Assembly: GCF_032595355.1 (NCBI RefSeq)
Contig: NZ_JASMWN010000022.1
Coordinates: 25,273-89,272 of the forward strand
Origin: Sedimentitalea todarodis
Lineage (GTDB): Bacteria; Pseudomonadota; Alphaproteobacteria; Rhodobacterales; Rhodobacteraceae
Direction of reading: 5' to 3'
DNA: 64,000 nt
In this document: one piece after another, positions 26,204-34,967 of the stretch
How the letters are laid out: every line of letters begins with the position of its first letter
Numbering within the stretch: position 1 is the first letter of the stretch
Program-made: the position numbers and the translations under genes
Notes under the pieces: model-generated
The model's database searches: none
The model's input: only the letters and a program-made list of their open reading frames with translations
Told to the model about the DNA's origin: nothing

Positions 26204-27133
26204 CTAGCGCACAGTTTCCTTCATTGCCGCGTCGGGCGCAAGAGGCTCTTGCCTGCGCGGCTGCACGACGAACACGCCGGCCAGCATGAGCGCCGCCGCA
26301 GCCCAGAAATAGGGCGAATAGCTCTCTCCCAACAGCAGCATGGCCCAGAACACCCCGAATCCGGTGACAAGGTAGCTGACCTGAACCGCAAAGACCGCCC
26401 CTGCGCGCCCGACCAGCCAGACATAGCCGGTATAGGTCATGACATGAACGAGCGACGAGGCGACCAGCGCCCATTCCGCCACGTCCCATGGCAGCAACGG
26501 ATCGATGAACTGGCCACTCGCCAGCGCCAGCGGCAGGCAGAGCATCGCCCCCACAAGGGACGCGCCGAACATGACCTGGATCGGGTTCATTCCCGCAATG
26601 CCCCAACGGGCAACGTAGTTACCCTCGAAGGCGTAGCAAGCGGACGCAATCATCGCCACGGCGACCCATTTCAGCATGCCGGGGTCCGGCAGGCTGGTCT
26701 CGGGCAGAACCAGCAGGGCGACGCCCGCCAATCCCAGCAGCAATCCGCCAAAGCGGCGCAACGAAAAGCGTTCGAGCCCCAGCCCAAGCGCCATGGGAAA
26801 GGCAGCAAGTGGCACCAGTGACAGCAGCACCGACATGACCCCGGCCGGAATGTAGGCGATGGCCTTGTAGGATGCCGAGTTGGGGATGATCGTGCCAACG
26901 AGGGCAATGATGACAAAGACGCGAAACGTCGCCGCGGATCGTGGAAGGCGATCCCGTCGCAGGATCATCACGATGCCCATCAGCAACGCGCCAATCACCA
27001 GTTGCCAGAAGATCAGGCCGAAATGTCCGTGGCCGGTGCTGACCGCGATCTTGGAGAGCGGCTGGGTGATCCCCCATCCAGCCCCCAGAAGCACCAGAAA
27101 CAAAAAGAGGATGATCTGCTCGCGTCGGGTCAC
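26204..27133 (-). CDS. EamA/DMT family transporter
   Basis: The product is 309 residues with ten predicted membrane helices in two EamA units (GWGITQPLSKIAVSTGHGHF ... and a second from about residue 150, YAFEGNYVARWG). The substrate is not evident. Its start overlaps the stop of the upstream phosphoesterase gene by 4 bases, so the two are translationally coupled. Confidence 0.85.
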   Translation of the reverse strand: MTRREQIILFLFLVLLGAGWGITQPLSKIAVSTGHGHFGLIFWQLVIGALLMGIVMILRRDRLPRSAATFRVFVIIALVGTIIPNSASYKAIAYIPAGVMSVLLSLVPLAAFPMALGLGLERFSLRRFGGLLLGLAGVALLVLPETSLPDPGMLKWVAVAMIASACYAFEGNYVARWGIAGMNPIQVMFGASLVGAMLCLPLALASGQFIDPLLPWDVAEWALVASSLVHVMTYTGYVWLVGRAGAVFAVQVSYLVTGFGVFWAMLLLGESYSPYFWAAAALMLAGVFVVQPRRQEPLAPDAAMKETVR

Positions 27134-27942
27134 GGGGTGGCCTCTTCCAGTCGGCCTCCGACCCGGATCATGCGCAGGGATTTGGCGGCGCCGGTCCGGT
27201 CATCGGTCTCGACAAACACACCGGACAGCGTCGCCTCGCCCGCTGCCGGGCTGAACCGGGCCTTGGGCATGCCGGTGATGAACCGGCGCAGCGGTTCTTC
27301 CTTGTCCATGCCGATCACCGAATTGTAGTCGCCACACATCCCGGCATCACTCAGATATCCGGTTCCGCCGGGCAGCACCTGTGCATCCGCGGTCGGCACG
27401 TGGGTGTGGGTTCCGACGACAAGGCTCGCCCGCCCGTCGCAATAGTGACCCATCGCCATCTTTTCAGAGGTCGCTTCGCAATGCATGTCGACGATGACCG
27501 CATGGGCGAGGCCGCCGCGCGGGTGCGATTTCAGAATCGGCTCGACCGCCGAGAACGGATCGTCAAACGGGCGTTTCATGAACACCTGCCCAAGCACCTG
27601 AAGCACCAGCACCTTGCGTCCACCGGGGGCCGAAAAAACACGAAACCCCTTGCCCGGTGCGTTCTTTGCAAAATTCAACGGGCGGATGATGCGTGGCTCA
27701 CTCTCAATGAATTGCAGCATGTCCTTTTGATCGAACGCATGATCGCCCAGCGTCACACAATCGGCCCCTGCGTCCAGCAACAGCTTGGCATGATCGCCCG
27801 ACAGCCCCATGCCATTGGTGGAGTTTTCACCGTTGACGACGACAAAATCCAGCCGCCATTCATCGCGCAGCCGCGCCAGATGCGCCGTGACCGCCGCCCG
27901 GCCAGACCGGCCCATTACATCGCCCAGAAACAAGATTCTCAT
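27130..27942 (-). CDS. YmdB/TIGR00282-type metallophosphoesterase
   Basis: The product is 270 residues. It has MRILFLGDVMGRSGRAAV, then VVNGENSTNGMG, TLGDHAFDQKDM and GTHTHVPTADAQ, the metal-ligand blocks of the YmdB family of calcineurin-like phosphoesterases. Characterised members hydrolyse 2',3'-cyclic nucleotides or cAMP and affect developmental choices in Bacillus. A 17-base perfect inverted repeat lies upstream at 27966-28008. Confidence 0.9.
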   Translation of the reverse strand: MRILFLGDVMGRSGRAAVTAHLARLRDEWRLDFVVVNGENSTNGMGLSGDHAKLLLDAGADCVTLGDHAFDQKDMLQFIESEPRIIRPLNFAKNAPGKGFRVFSAPGGRKVLVLQVLGQVFMKRPFDDPFSAVEPILKSHPRGGLAHAVIVDMHCEATSEKMAMGHYCDGRASLVVGTHTHVPTADAQVLPGGTGYLSDAGMCGDYNSVIGMDKEEPLRRFITGMPKARFSPAAGEATLSGVFVETDDRTGAAKSLRMIRVGGRLEEATP

Positions 27943-27965
27943 GGCGTTGTCCTAGGGCGGTCGGG

Positions 27966-28008
27966 GGACAAGAGCAATAGCGATGCGCACGCGCTATTGC
28001 TCTTGTCC
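27966..28008. repeat. 17-base perfect inverted repeat
   Basis: GGACAAGAGCAATAGCG (27966-27982) and CGCTATTGCTCTTGTCC (27992-28008) are exact reverse complements around a 9-base loop. No T-run follows on the minus strand, where the globin gene ends 54 bases before it. It could be a Rho-assisted terminator, an mRNA leader stem of the YmdB-type gene, or a dispersed palindromic repeat unit. Confidence 0.85.
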
Positions 28009-28061
28009 ACACCATATGGTGCCGGCAGGTATCATTGGGCAATCAGCCTGATTGATCCGGA

Positions 28062-28481
28062 TTATCCGCCAATGGCCCCCCTGCGGATCATCATCTCGGA
28101 CACGTGATTGTATGCCCTGCGCCACGCCGTCTCGAGCTCCGGCGTAAAACCATCTCCGAGACCCGCACGCAATGTATCCATCAACGCATCCCCCATCGGT
28201 GCGAAATGCGCGGTTTCCACGCCAAGCGACGCGTGCAGTTTGCCCAATCCGAGGTATTGTTCCGCACTGCTCGCGTCATCGTTCAGACGTGAAACGATGA
28301 CCCCGAGCGTGGTCATGAATTTCATCCCCTGTCCTTCCAGATCCTCGCGGAACATCTCGCGCAACTCGGGCGCGCGTTCGAACAGGGATTTGTAGAAATA
28401 CTGTGGATGATCGGTGAAATCACTGCGCAGGCGCTCCAGGCTGGTGCACACCATATCCAGTTCGGTCTGTGTTAGCGTCAT
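28062..28481 (-). CDS. single-domain globin
   Basis: The protein is 139 residues. It follows the bacterial globin pattern: VCTSLERLRSDFTDHPQYFY with the CD-corner Phe, FERAPELREMFREDLEGQG, then GLGKLHASLGVETAHFAPMG, where the His in KLHASLGV is the probable haem ligand. It likely binds O2 or NO in the cytoplasm; there is no flavin reductase domain. The ATG at 28481 follows GAGAGGA; a longer frame upstream lacks globin similarity. Confidence 0.85.
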   Translation of the reverse strand: MTLTQTELDMVCTSLERLRSDFTDHPQYFYKSLFERAPELREMFREDLEGQGMKFMTTLGVIVSRLNDDASSAEQYLGLGKLHASLGVETAHFAPMGDALMDTLRAGLGDGFTPELETAWRRAYNHVSEMMIRRGAIGG

Positions 28482-28563
28482 GACGTTTTCCTCTCTGCGA
28501 TATGCAGCCAAAGTATCACGCCATTTGTGTGAGAAATTTGATCTGACCCCGGAATCTCGGGGA

Positions 28564-29127
28564 TCAACGTGCAAATGACAGCACGCGGCTCTCGGTCACG
28601 AGGAAATCCAGCGGCTGATCGGTCGCTTCCAAAGGCAGGCTTTCTGCTTCTTGTGCATCAAAAGCGAAACCGATGGCGAGCGTGGCCCGCCGGGCGCGCA
28701 GCAGTTCCAGGGTTCGGTCATAGAACCCCCCGCCATATCCCAGCCGCCCCCCTGTGGCGTCGAAGGCGACCAATGGAACAATGAGCATTTCCGGTTCGAA
28801 GAAATCATCCTGCTGCGGAACCCGCGTTCCAAAGGTGCTCTCCCGCAGCGGCATGTCAGGCTCCCATTTGCTGAAACGCAGCGGCAGGCCAGCGCCCGTG
28901 ATGACCGGAAGCCCGACAGGGCCATGGGCCGCCGCCTCGGCCATCGCGGGGAGTGGGTCAATCTCGGTGCGGATCGGCAGGTAGCCTGCCAGCGGAACGC
29001 CTCTGTACCCTGCAAGCAGCTCTGACAACAGCCCGGCCCCTGCCCCGCCAGCTGCATCACGGGCCGCCTTGCGCCGCGCGAACGCGGCCTTGCGGGCGGC
29101 GCCCTTGATCTCTGCCAGATCGCTCAT
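28564..29127 (-). CDS. 5-formyltetrahydrofolate cyclo-ligase
   Basis: The product is 187 residues. The C-terminal GGRLGYGGGFYDRTL is the family signature that binds ATP and folate, and the N-terminal KAAFARRKAARDA supplies the basic ATP-site residues. It converts 5-formyl-THF to 5,10-methenyl-THF, returning stored folate to one-carbon metabolism. Its start overlaps the mgtE stop by 4 bases, so it is co-translated with mgtE. Confidence 0.93.
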   Translation of the reverse strand: MSDLAEIKGAARKAAFARRKAARDAAGGAGAGLLSELLAGYRGVPLAGYLPIRTEIDPLPAMAEAAAHGPVGLPVITGAGLPLRFSKWEPDMPLRESTFGTRVPQQDDFFEPEMLIVPLVAFDATGGRLGYGGGFYDRTLELLRARRATLAIGFAFDAQEAESLPLEATDQPLDFLVTESRVLSFAR

Positions 29128-30518
29128 AGCAGCACCATTCCAGCCAGCCCGAGAAACACGAAAAAGCCTACGACATCGGTAACCGTCGTCACGAAGGTGC
29201 CCGAGGCCAGCGCCGGGTCGACGCCCATCTTGTCCATCATCACCGGGATAACCGTGCCGGCCAGCCCGGCCACGGCGAGATTGATCACCATCGCGACGGC
29301 AATCACATACCCGATCTGCGGAGATCCGAACCAGATCACGCCCACGACGCCCATCGTGACGGCAAAGACCACCCCGTTTAGCAGGCCGACCAGCACCTCG
29401 CGTCGGATCACACGCCAAACGTTTGCCCCCGTGAGGTCGCGGGTCGCCAGCGACCGTACGGCGACGGTGAGCGATTGAGTGCCGGCGTTGCCGCCCATCG
29501 ATGCGACGATGGGCATGAGAACCGCCAGCGCCACGAACCTGGACAGCGTATCCTCGAACAAGGCGATCACGAGCGACGCCAGGATCGCGGTCAGCAGGTT
29601 CACGGCCAACCACGGCAACCGGCGCTTGACCGTTTCCGCAACGCTGTCAGAGAGCGAGCTTTCATCGCCGACCCCGGCAAGACGCATGATGTCTTCTTCG
29701 TGTTCCTCGTCCAGCACCGCCATCGCATCGTCGATGGTGATCATCCCGGCCAGGCGCCCCTCGTCATCGACAACCGGCGTCGAGATCAGGTGGTACTGGT
29801 TGAACGCATAGGCCACGTCTTCCTCGTCCTGCGTCGCCGGGATGACGTGAAACATTTCTTCCGTGAGATCGAGAAGCGGCACCGTGCGTCGCGCGCCCAT
29901 CAACTTGCCCAGCGTCACGTTCCCGACCGGATGCATGCGCGGGTCGACCAGGATGACATGATAGAACTGGTCCGGCATGTGTTCGTTGCTGCGCATGTAG
30001 TCGATGGCCTGCCCGACGTTCCAATGCGCAGGCGCCATCACCACCTCCCGCTGCATCAGGCGACCGGCCGACCCTTCAGGATAGGACATCGCCTGCTCGA
30101 CCGCGAGCCGGTCGGTTTCGGCAAGCGCGCCCAGAATGGTCTCTTGCTGCGGTTCCTCCAGATCCTCGATCAGGTCGACGACATCATCGCTCTCGAGTTC
30201 CCGCACCGCGTCCGCCAGAACCTGCGGCGCAAGGATCGAGATCACGTCTTCGCGGATGCTCTCATCCAGTTCGGACAGGATCTCGCCGTCAAACTCGTGG
30301 TCGTAGAGCCGAATCAGGCTCTCGCGGTCCACGTGACCGATCTGTTCCAGAAGGTCGGCAATATCCGCCGCGTGCAGCGGTTCCATCAACTCGGTCAGCT
30401 GCGCCTGATCACCCTTTTCCACGGCATCAAGAATCGCCGCGACCGCCCTGCGATCCAGCAGATAGGCATCGTCTTCGCGACCGGAATCGGCCTCTGTCTG
30501 ATCATCGATGGTTGTCAT
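29124..30518 (-). CDS. mgtE: MgtE magnesium transporter
   Basis: The protein is 464 residues. The N-terminal helical domain (LTELMEPLHAADIADLLEQI) is followed by two CBS domains (about 145-270) and a C-terminal membrane part with five helices. The latter includes VALAVLMPIVASMGGNAGTQ, the ion-pore motif of MgtE. It imports Mg2+ and is gated by magnesium bound to the N and CBS domains. The ATG at 30518 is chosen; one 20 codons upstream gives an unusual hydrophobic tail. Confidence 0.95.
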   Translation of the reverse strand: MTTIDDQTEADSGREDDAYLLDRRAVAAILDAVEKGDQAQLTELMEPLHAADIADLLEQIGHVDRESLIRLYDHEFDGEILSELDESIREDVISILAPQVLADAVRELESDDVVDLIEDLEEPQQETILGALAETDRLAVEQAMSYPEGSAGRLMQREVVMAPAHWNVGQAIDYMRSNEHMPDQFYHVILVDPRMHPVGNVTLGKLMGARRTVPLLDLTEEMFHVIPATQDEEDVAYAFNQYHLISTPVVDDEGRLAGMITIDDAMAVLDEEHEEDIMRLAGVGDESSLSDSVAETVKRRLPWLAVNLLTAILASLVIALFEDTLSRFVALAVLMPIVASMGGNAGTQSLTVAVRSLATRDLTGANVWRVIRREVLVGLLNGVVFAVTMGVVGVIWFGSPQIGYVIAVAMVINLAVAGLAGTVIPVMMDKMGVDPALASGTFVTTVTDVVGFFVFLGLAGMVLL

Positions 30519-30651
30519 TCTCAGCCCCCTGCAATTGGCGTCAAAATAGAAGAAGCAGCTATTGGAAAACAATGACAATGCGGCGATTTACGCAAAGATT
30601 TGCGCTCGCTAGTCTGCATCCTCGTATTCTGTCGCGAATTGGGAGCTGTCA

Positions 30652-31935
30652 ATGGCCGGAACCGTAATCCTCAAGGGACAGGTGTTATCCTTTTCCGGTA
30701 CACCTTTCGAAGGCGAACCAACCGACTCCGCCCGCATTGATGATGCCCTGGCGCTGAGCAGCGGTCGGATCAGCGCGGTTGGCCCGTTTGACCGGCTCAA
30801 GGCCGACGCGCCGGAGGCGACGGTGATCGACCACGGCGAGAAAGTCATCATGGCGGGTTTCGTGGATGCGCATGTGCACTTCCCGCAAACCGCGATGATT
30901 GCGAGCTGGGGCAAACGGTTGATCGATTGGCTCAACACCTACACGTTCCCCGAGGAAATGCGGTTTGCCGATGCCGCCTATGCCGCCGAGATCGCGGCGC
31001 GGTATCTTGATCTGACGACCGCGCATGGCACCACGACCATGTGCAGCTTTGCAACCATCCACCCGGAAAGTGTGGAAGCGTTCTTTGCCGAGGCGCAGCG
31101 GCGCAATCAACGGGTCGTGGCAGGCAAGACCTGTATGGACCGCAACGCGCCCGAGGGGCTGCGAGACACCCCGAAGAGTGCCTATGATCAATCCAAGGCG
31201 CTGCTGGACCGTTGGCACGGGGTTGACCGCATTTCATACGCCATCACCCCCCGGTTCTCGCCAACATCGACCCCGGAGCAACTTGACGCGATGGGTGCAC
31301 TCTGGGCCGAATACCCGGAGTGCCTGATGCAGACCCATCTCAGCGAACAGGTGGATGAAATCGCATGGGTGCGCGAATTGTTCCCGGACGCGCGTGATTA
31401 TCTTGATACCTACGAGGCCCACGGCTTGCTCGGGGAACGGGGCCTCTATGGTCACGCGATCCATCTGGAGAACCGCGAGCGGGCGCGCCTGCGCGACGTG
31501 GGCGCGGCGCTGGTTCATTGTCCGACCTCCAACACCTTCATCGGATCCGGCCTGTTTGACATGATGGGCCTGATGGCCGACGGCCACCGCATCGGGCTGG
31601 CAACGGATACCGGGGGCGGGTCGTCCTTCTCGATGCTCCGCACGATGGCGGCAGCCTATGAAATCGGCCAGTTGCGCGGCGTTCCGCTGCACGCTGCACA
31701 GCTGCTGTGGCTGGCCACGGTAGGGTCCGCGCAAGCGCTGCATATGTCGCAACAGATTGGCAATGCCGCCGTCGGGCACGAGGCCGATCTGATCGTGCTT
31801 GACCTTGCCTCGACACCCGCGATCGCGCAACGAAGCGCCTGTGCAACCGATATCTGGGAGGCGCTGTTTGCCACGATCATGATGGGCGATGACCGGGCTG
31901 TTCACGAAGTCTGGATTGGCGGCAAACAACAATAA
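30652..31935 (+). CDS. guaD: guanine deaminase
   Basis: The protein is 427 residues of the amidohydrolase superfamily. It shows GFVDAHVHFPQTAMIASWG (zinc His pair), TAHGTTTMCSFATIH, a metal His in MQTHLSEQVDEIAWV, a further His in GHAIHLENRER, and CPTSNTFIGSGLFDM, which is typical of GuaD. It converts guanine to xanthine and ammonia. It is convergent with an 8-oxoguanine deaminase-like gene 9 bases away. Confidence 0.92.
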   Translation: MAGTVILKGQVLSFSGTPFEGEPTDSARIDDALALSSGRISAVGPFDRLKADAPEATVIDHGEKVIMAGFVDAHVHFPQTAMIASWGKRLIDWLNTYTFPEEMRFADAAYAAEIAARYLDLTTAHGTTTMCSFATIHPESVEAFFAEAQRRNQRVVAGKTCMDRNAPEGLRDTPKSAYDQSKALLDRWHGVDRISYAITPRFSPTSTPEQLDAMGALWAEYPECLMQTHLSEQVDEIAWVRELFPDARDYLDTYEAHGLLGERGLYGHAIHLENRERARLRDVGAALVHCPTSNTFIGSGLFDMMGLMADGHRIGLATDTGGGSSFSMLRTMAAAYEIGQLRGVPLHAAQLLWLATVGSAQALHMSQQIGNAAVGHEADLIVLDLASTPAIAQRSACATDIWEALFATIMMGDDRAVHEVWIGGKQQ

Positions 31936-31944
31936 CTCCCACGC

Positions 31945-33285
31945 TCAGAGCGCCGATGCGATCCGTTGCGCCAACACGTTCTGGCGTCGGACCACAGCAG
32001 GCAGGTCCAGGGTCGCGATCCGCCCCTCTGCAACGATCTGCCGACCCTCTACATAGAGGTCCCTCACCCGCGTCGGCCCCGCCAGCAAGAGCGCCGCCGG
32101 GTCCCAGCTCCCGGCACTCTCAACACCGGTCGTATCCCAGATCGCGATATCCGCACGCTTTCCCACGGCGATCCTGCCACAATCGGGCCGACCCAATACG
32201 TCTGCCCCGCCGCGGGTGGCGATCTCCAGCGTCTCGCGCGCGCTCATCGCGTCGGCTCCGCGCGAAACCCTTTGCAGCAGCATGGCCAGGCGCGCCTCGC
32301 CGATGATGTTCCCCGTGTCGTTGCTGGCAGAGCCGTCAACACCCAACCCAACGGGGACGCCCGCATCCCGCATCGCCCGCACTGGGGCGATCCCGCTGCC
32401 CAGACGGCAATTCGAGCAGGGACAATGGGCAACGCCGGTGCGGGAGCGGGCAAACAGGTCGATTTCCTGACCGTCCAACTTGACGCAGTGCGCGTGCCAG
32501 ACATCCGGTCCGGTCCATCCCAGATCCTCGGCATATTGTCCCGGCCGGCAGCCGAAATTGGCTTGGGAGTAGGCGATATCCTCTTCGTTTTCCGCCAGAT
32601 GGGTATGCAGCATCACGCCCTTGTCCCGCGCCAAAAGGGCCGCGTCGCGCATGAGATCGCGGCTGACCGAAAACGGTGAACACGGCGCGATCCCGACGCG
32701 GCACATCGCGCCCTCACCCGCGTCATGGTGTGTGTCGATGATCCGAATGCAGTCTTCGAGGATGGCTGTTTCGCGTTCCACCAGCGAGTCGGGTGGCAAA
32801 CCGCCGTCGCTTTCACCGATGCTCATCGCACCGCGCGTCGGGTGAAATCTCAGACCGAGTTCGGACGCGGCGGCAATCGTATCATCCAGCCGCGCGCCAT
32901 TGGGGTAGAGATACAGATGATCCGACGACAACGTACAGCCAGACAGCGCAAGTTCCGCCAACCCGATTTGCGCCGACACGAACATCTCTTCGGGCCCGAA
33001 CCGCGCCCAGATTGGATACAGGGTCTTGAGCCAGCCAAAAAGCAGCGCGTCCTGCCCCCCCGGAACCGCACGTGTCAGGGTCTGGTAGAGATGATGATGC
33101 GTATTGACCAGTCCCGGTGTCACCACGCATCCGGTGGCCGTTTGAACGCTGCCGGTGGTGCGCAGGTTCTGCCCGATCTCGGCAATGACCCCATCGCGGA
33201 TCAGGATATCCGTGCCAGGCAGTTCCCGGCGCGCATCGTCCATCGTCAGCACGGTATCGGCATTTTGAATCAGAATGTCAGGCAT
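31945..33285 (-). CDS. 8-oxoguanine deaminase-type amidohydrolase
   Basis: The protein is 446 residues. Its metal-site region is GLVNTHHHLYQTLTRAVPGG followed by FGWLKTLYPIWARFGPEEM, the form seen in 8-oxoguanine deaminases and related hydroxydechloroatrazine-type hydrolases. Other blocks are MLHTHLAENEEDIAYS and VAHCPCSNCRLGSGIAPVR. It probably deaminates 8-oxoguanine to urate in the cytoplasm. The start at 33285 gives the standard N-terminus MPDILIQNADTVLTMDDARR. Confidence 0.85.
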   Translation of the reverse strand: MPDILIQNADTVLTMDDARRELPGTDILIRDGVIAEIGQNLRTTGSVQTATGCVVTPGLVNTHHHLYQTLTRAVPGGQDALLFGWLKTLYPIWARFGPEEMFVSAQIGLAELALSGCTLSSDHLYLYPNGARLDDTIAAASELGLRFHPTRGAMSIGESDGGLPPDSLVERETAILEDCIRIIDTHHDAGEGAMCRVGIAPCSPFSVSRDLMRDAALLARDKGVMLHTHLAENEEDIAYSQANFGCRPGQYAEDLGWTGPDVWHAHCVKLDGQEIDLFARSRTGVAHCPCSNCRLGSGIAPVRAMRDAGVPVGLGVDGSASNDTGNIIGEARLAMLLQRVSRGADAMSARETLEIATRGGADVLGRPDCGRIAVGKRADIAIWDTTGVESAGSWDPAALLLAGPTRVRDLYVEGRQIVAEGRIATLDLPAVVRRQNVLAQRIASAL

Positions 33286-33403
33286 GTTCGTCTCCACACT
33301 TCTGGTTTGGCCCGGTTCGGTTGAGAAGTGTGAACATGCGCCAACAGAAATCGGGCAAAGGACTTGGCGCGCCAACCCATTCTAGCGGCAGTCGCGCTGT
33401 GGC

Positions 33404-34204
33404 TCAACCCTCTGCAGTGGTTCTGAGCAGGTCCAAGGCGGCGGCGTGTATCTCGGAATTCGCGGCGGCCACAACCCGCCCGCCAAGATGGGCAGGGTTT
33501 CCGCGCCAGTCAGTGACCACGCCACCCGCGGCCTGGATCACGGCGATCGGGGCCTGGATGTCATAGGCATTGAGCCCAGCCTCGATCACGAGGTCAATCT
33601 GACCGGCAGCCAAGAGAGCATAAGCATAGCAATCCATGCCGTACCGCGCGAGTTTCGTCCGCGCGGCAACGGCCTCAAATGCGGCGCGCTCGGCCGGGGT
33701 GCCGACTTCGGGATATGTGGTGAACAGAATAGCCTGATCCAGCGTGCGGGTGGATCGTGTTGCCATCGGCATGGTGCCAAACGGCCCGACCAGTTCGGCA
33801 ACATCAGGTGCGCCGACAAAGCGCTCGCGGGTGTAAGGTTGATCGATGAGGCCAAGTGTCGGACCGTTCTGGTCCGACAGTGCGATCAGGACACCCCAGG
33901 TTGGCGTGCCGCTGATGAACCCGCGGGTGCCGTCGATAGGATCAAGCACCCACTCCCGCCCGGACGTCCCATTCTGGCGCCCGAACTCTTCTCCCCAGAT
34001 ACCATCCTGGGGCCGGTGGAGAGTCAGTAGATCGCGCATTGCCCTTTCAGCTGTGCGATCTGCAACCGTAACCGGATCAAACCCTGCTGTTTCCTTGTTC
34101 TGCGCCAACAAACCGGGTTGTCTGAAGTGCGGAAGAATTTCCGCACGCGCCGCATCGGCAAGCAGATGCGCAAGAGCAAGATCTGTAAGTATCGCAGAGG
34201 TCAT
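33404..34204 (-). CDS. inositol monophosphatase family, histidinol-phosphatase type
   Basis: The protein is 266 residues. It has the lithium-sensitive phosphatase motifs GEEFG (metal Glu), WVLDPIDGTRGFISGTPTWG (motif D-P-I-D-G-T) and a C-terminal NAYDIQAPIAVIQAAGGVVT. The RGFISGTPTWG version is common in HisN histidinol-phosphate phosphatases, so that activity is likely, but an inositol or other sugar phosphate cannot be excluded. No his genes are nearby. Confidence 0.85.
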   Translation of the reverse strand: MTSAILTDLALAHLLADAARAEILPHFRQPGLLAQNKETAGFDPVTVADRTAERAMRDLLTLHRPQDGIWGEEFGRQNGTSGREWVLDPIDGTRGFISGTPTWGVLIALSDQNGPTLGLIDQPYTRERFVGAPDVAELVGPFGTMPMATRSTRTLDQAILFTTYPEVGTPAERAAFEAVAARTKLARYGMDCYAYALLAAGQIDLVIEAGLNAYDIQAPIAVIQAAGGVVTDWRGNPAHLGGRVVAAANSEIHAAALDLLRTTAEG

Positions 34205-34256
34205 GACAGGCGACTGCCAGTCCTCCACGGAAATTGCAAGCGGTGCTGCAATTGGC

Positions 34257-34628
34257 TCAGGCGACGTCGCTTAATACACGCGCCAGTTCAAAGAGCCGGC
34301 GACGCTGGTTCTCCGGGATTGCATAGTAGGACCGCACGAGGTCAAGCGCCTCTTTGTCACCCATCAGGTCGGGCGGCAGCATCGACTTTTCGCCTTCGGG
34401 CCTGTCGGCGTCTTCGAGGCCCTCAAAAAAGAAGCTCACCGGGACATCAAGCGTGTCGGCGATATCCCAGAGGCGGGATGCGCTGACACGGTTGGCACCG
34501 GTTTCGTATTTCTGGATCTGTTGAAATTTGATACCGACCTGCTCGGCCAGTTGCTGTTGAGTCATGCCGATCAACCATCGACGGTGACGTATGCGCTTCC
34601 CAACATGCACATCTACAGGGTGAGTCAT
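34257..34628 (-). CDS. XRE-family helix-turn-helix regulator
   Basis: The product is 123 residues. Residues about 9-64 form a Cro/CI helix-turn-helix: VGKRIRHRRWLIGMTQQQLA, VGIKFQQIQKYETGANRVSA. A short acidic tail with EALDLVRSYYAIPENQRRRL follows. This layout is widespread in alphaproteobacteria; targets are unknown. AAAAGGAGAAAAG precedes the ATG at 34628. The gene is transcribed away from the quinone oxidoreductase at 34968. Confidence 0.85.
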   Translation of the reverse strand: MTHPVDVHVGKRIRHRRWLIGMTQQQLAEQVGIKFQQIQKYETGANRVSASRLWDIADTLDVPVSFFFEGLEDADRPEGEKSMLPPDLMGDKEALDLVRSYYAIPENQRRRLFELARVLSDVA

Positions 34629-34967
34629 ACTTTTCTCCTTTGCAAAACTAATTAACATTCGGCTTCGACCGTTGGGTTCCAACAGTGCGACTTTGACAGT
34701 CAACCCGCGTAAACCTGATCTGGCTAGACCCGAACCACTCTACGGGGCAGATACTACGGGCTTTTGAGTTGAATTCAAGACAAGCGATTCCCGGAAAGCG
34801 GGAAAATCTATCTGGCTTAGGTTGTATTTTTGCCTGTTTGGAAACAGTTTTTGACATCACTCCAGTTGCGTAGCAGCACCTACGAACAACTATCGAATTC
34901 CCGGCACGACACGTTTAACTTGTCTCCGACAATCGCCCTAAACCTTCGCAAATACAAGGATTTTGAT

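Noticed and set aside
24974..26821. 615-codon open frame on the plus strand
   Set aside because: It lies antisense to the SLC13 and EamA genes. The His/Arg/Gln-rich translation is typical of an antisense shadow in high-GC DNA.
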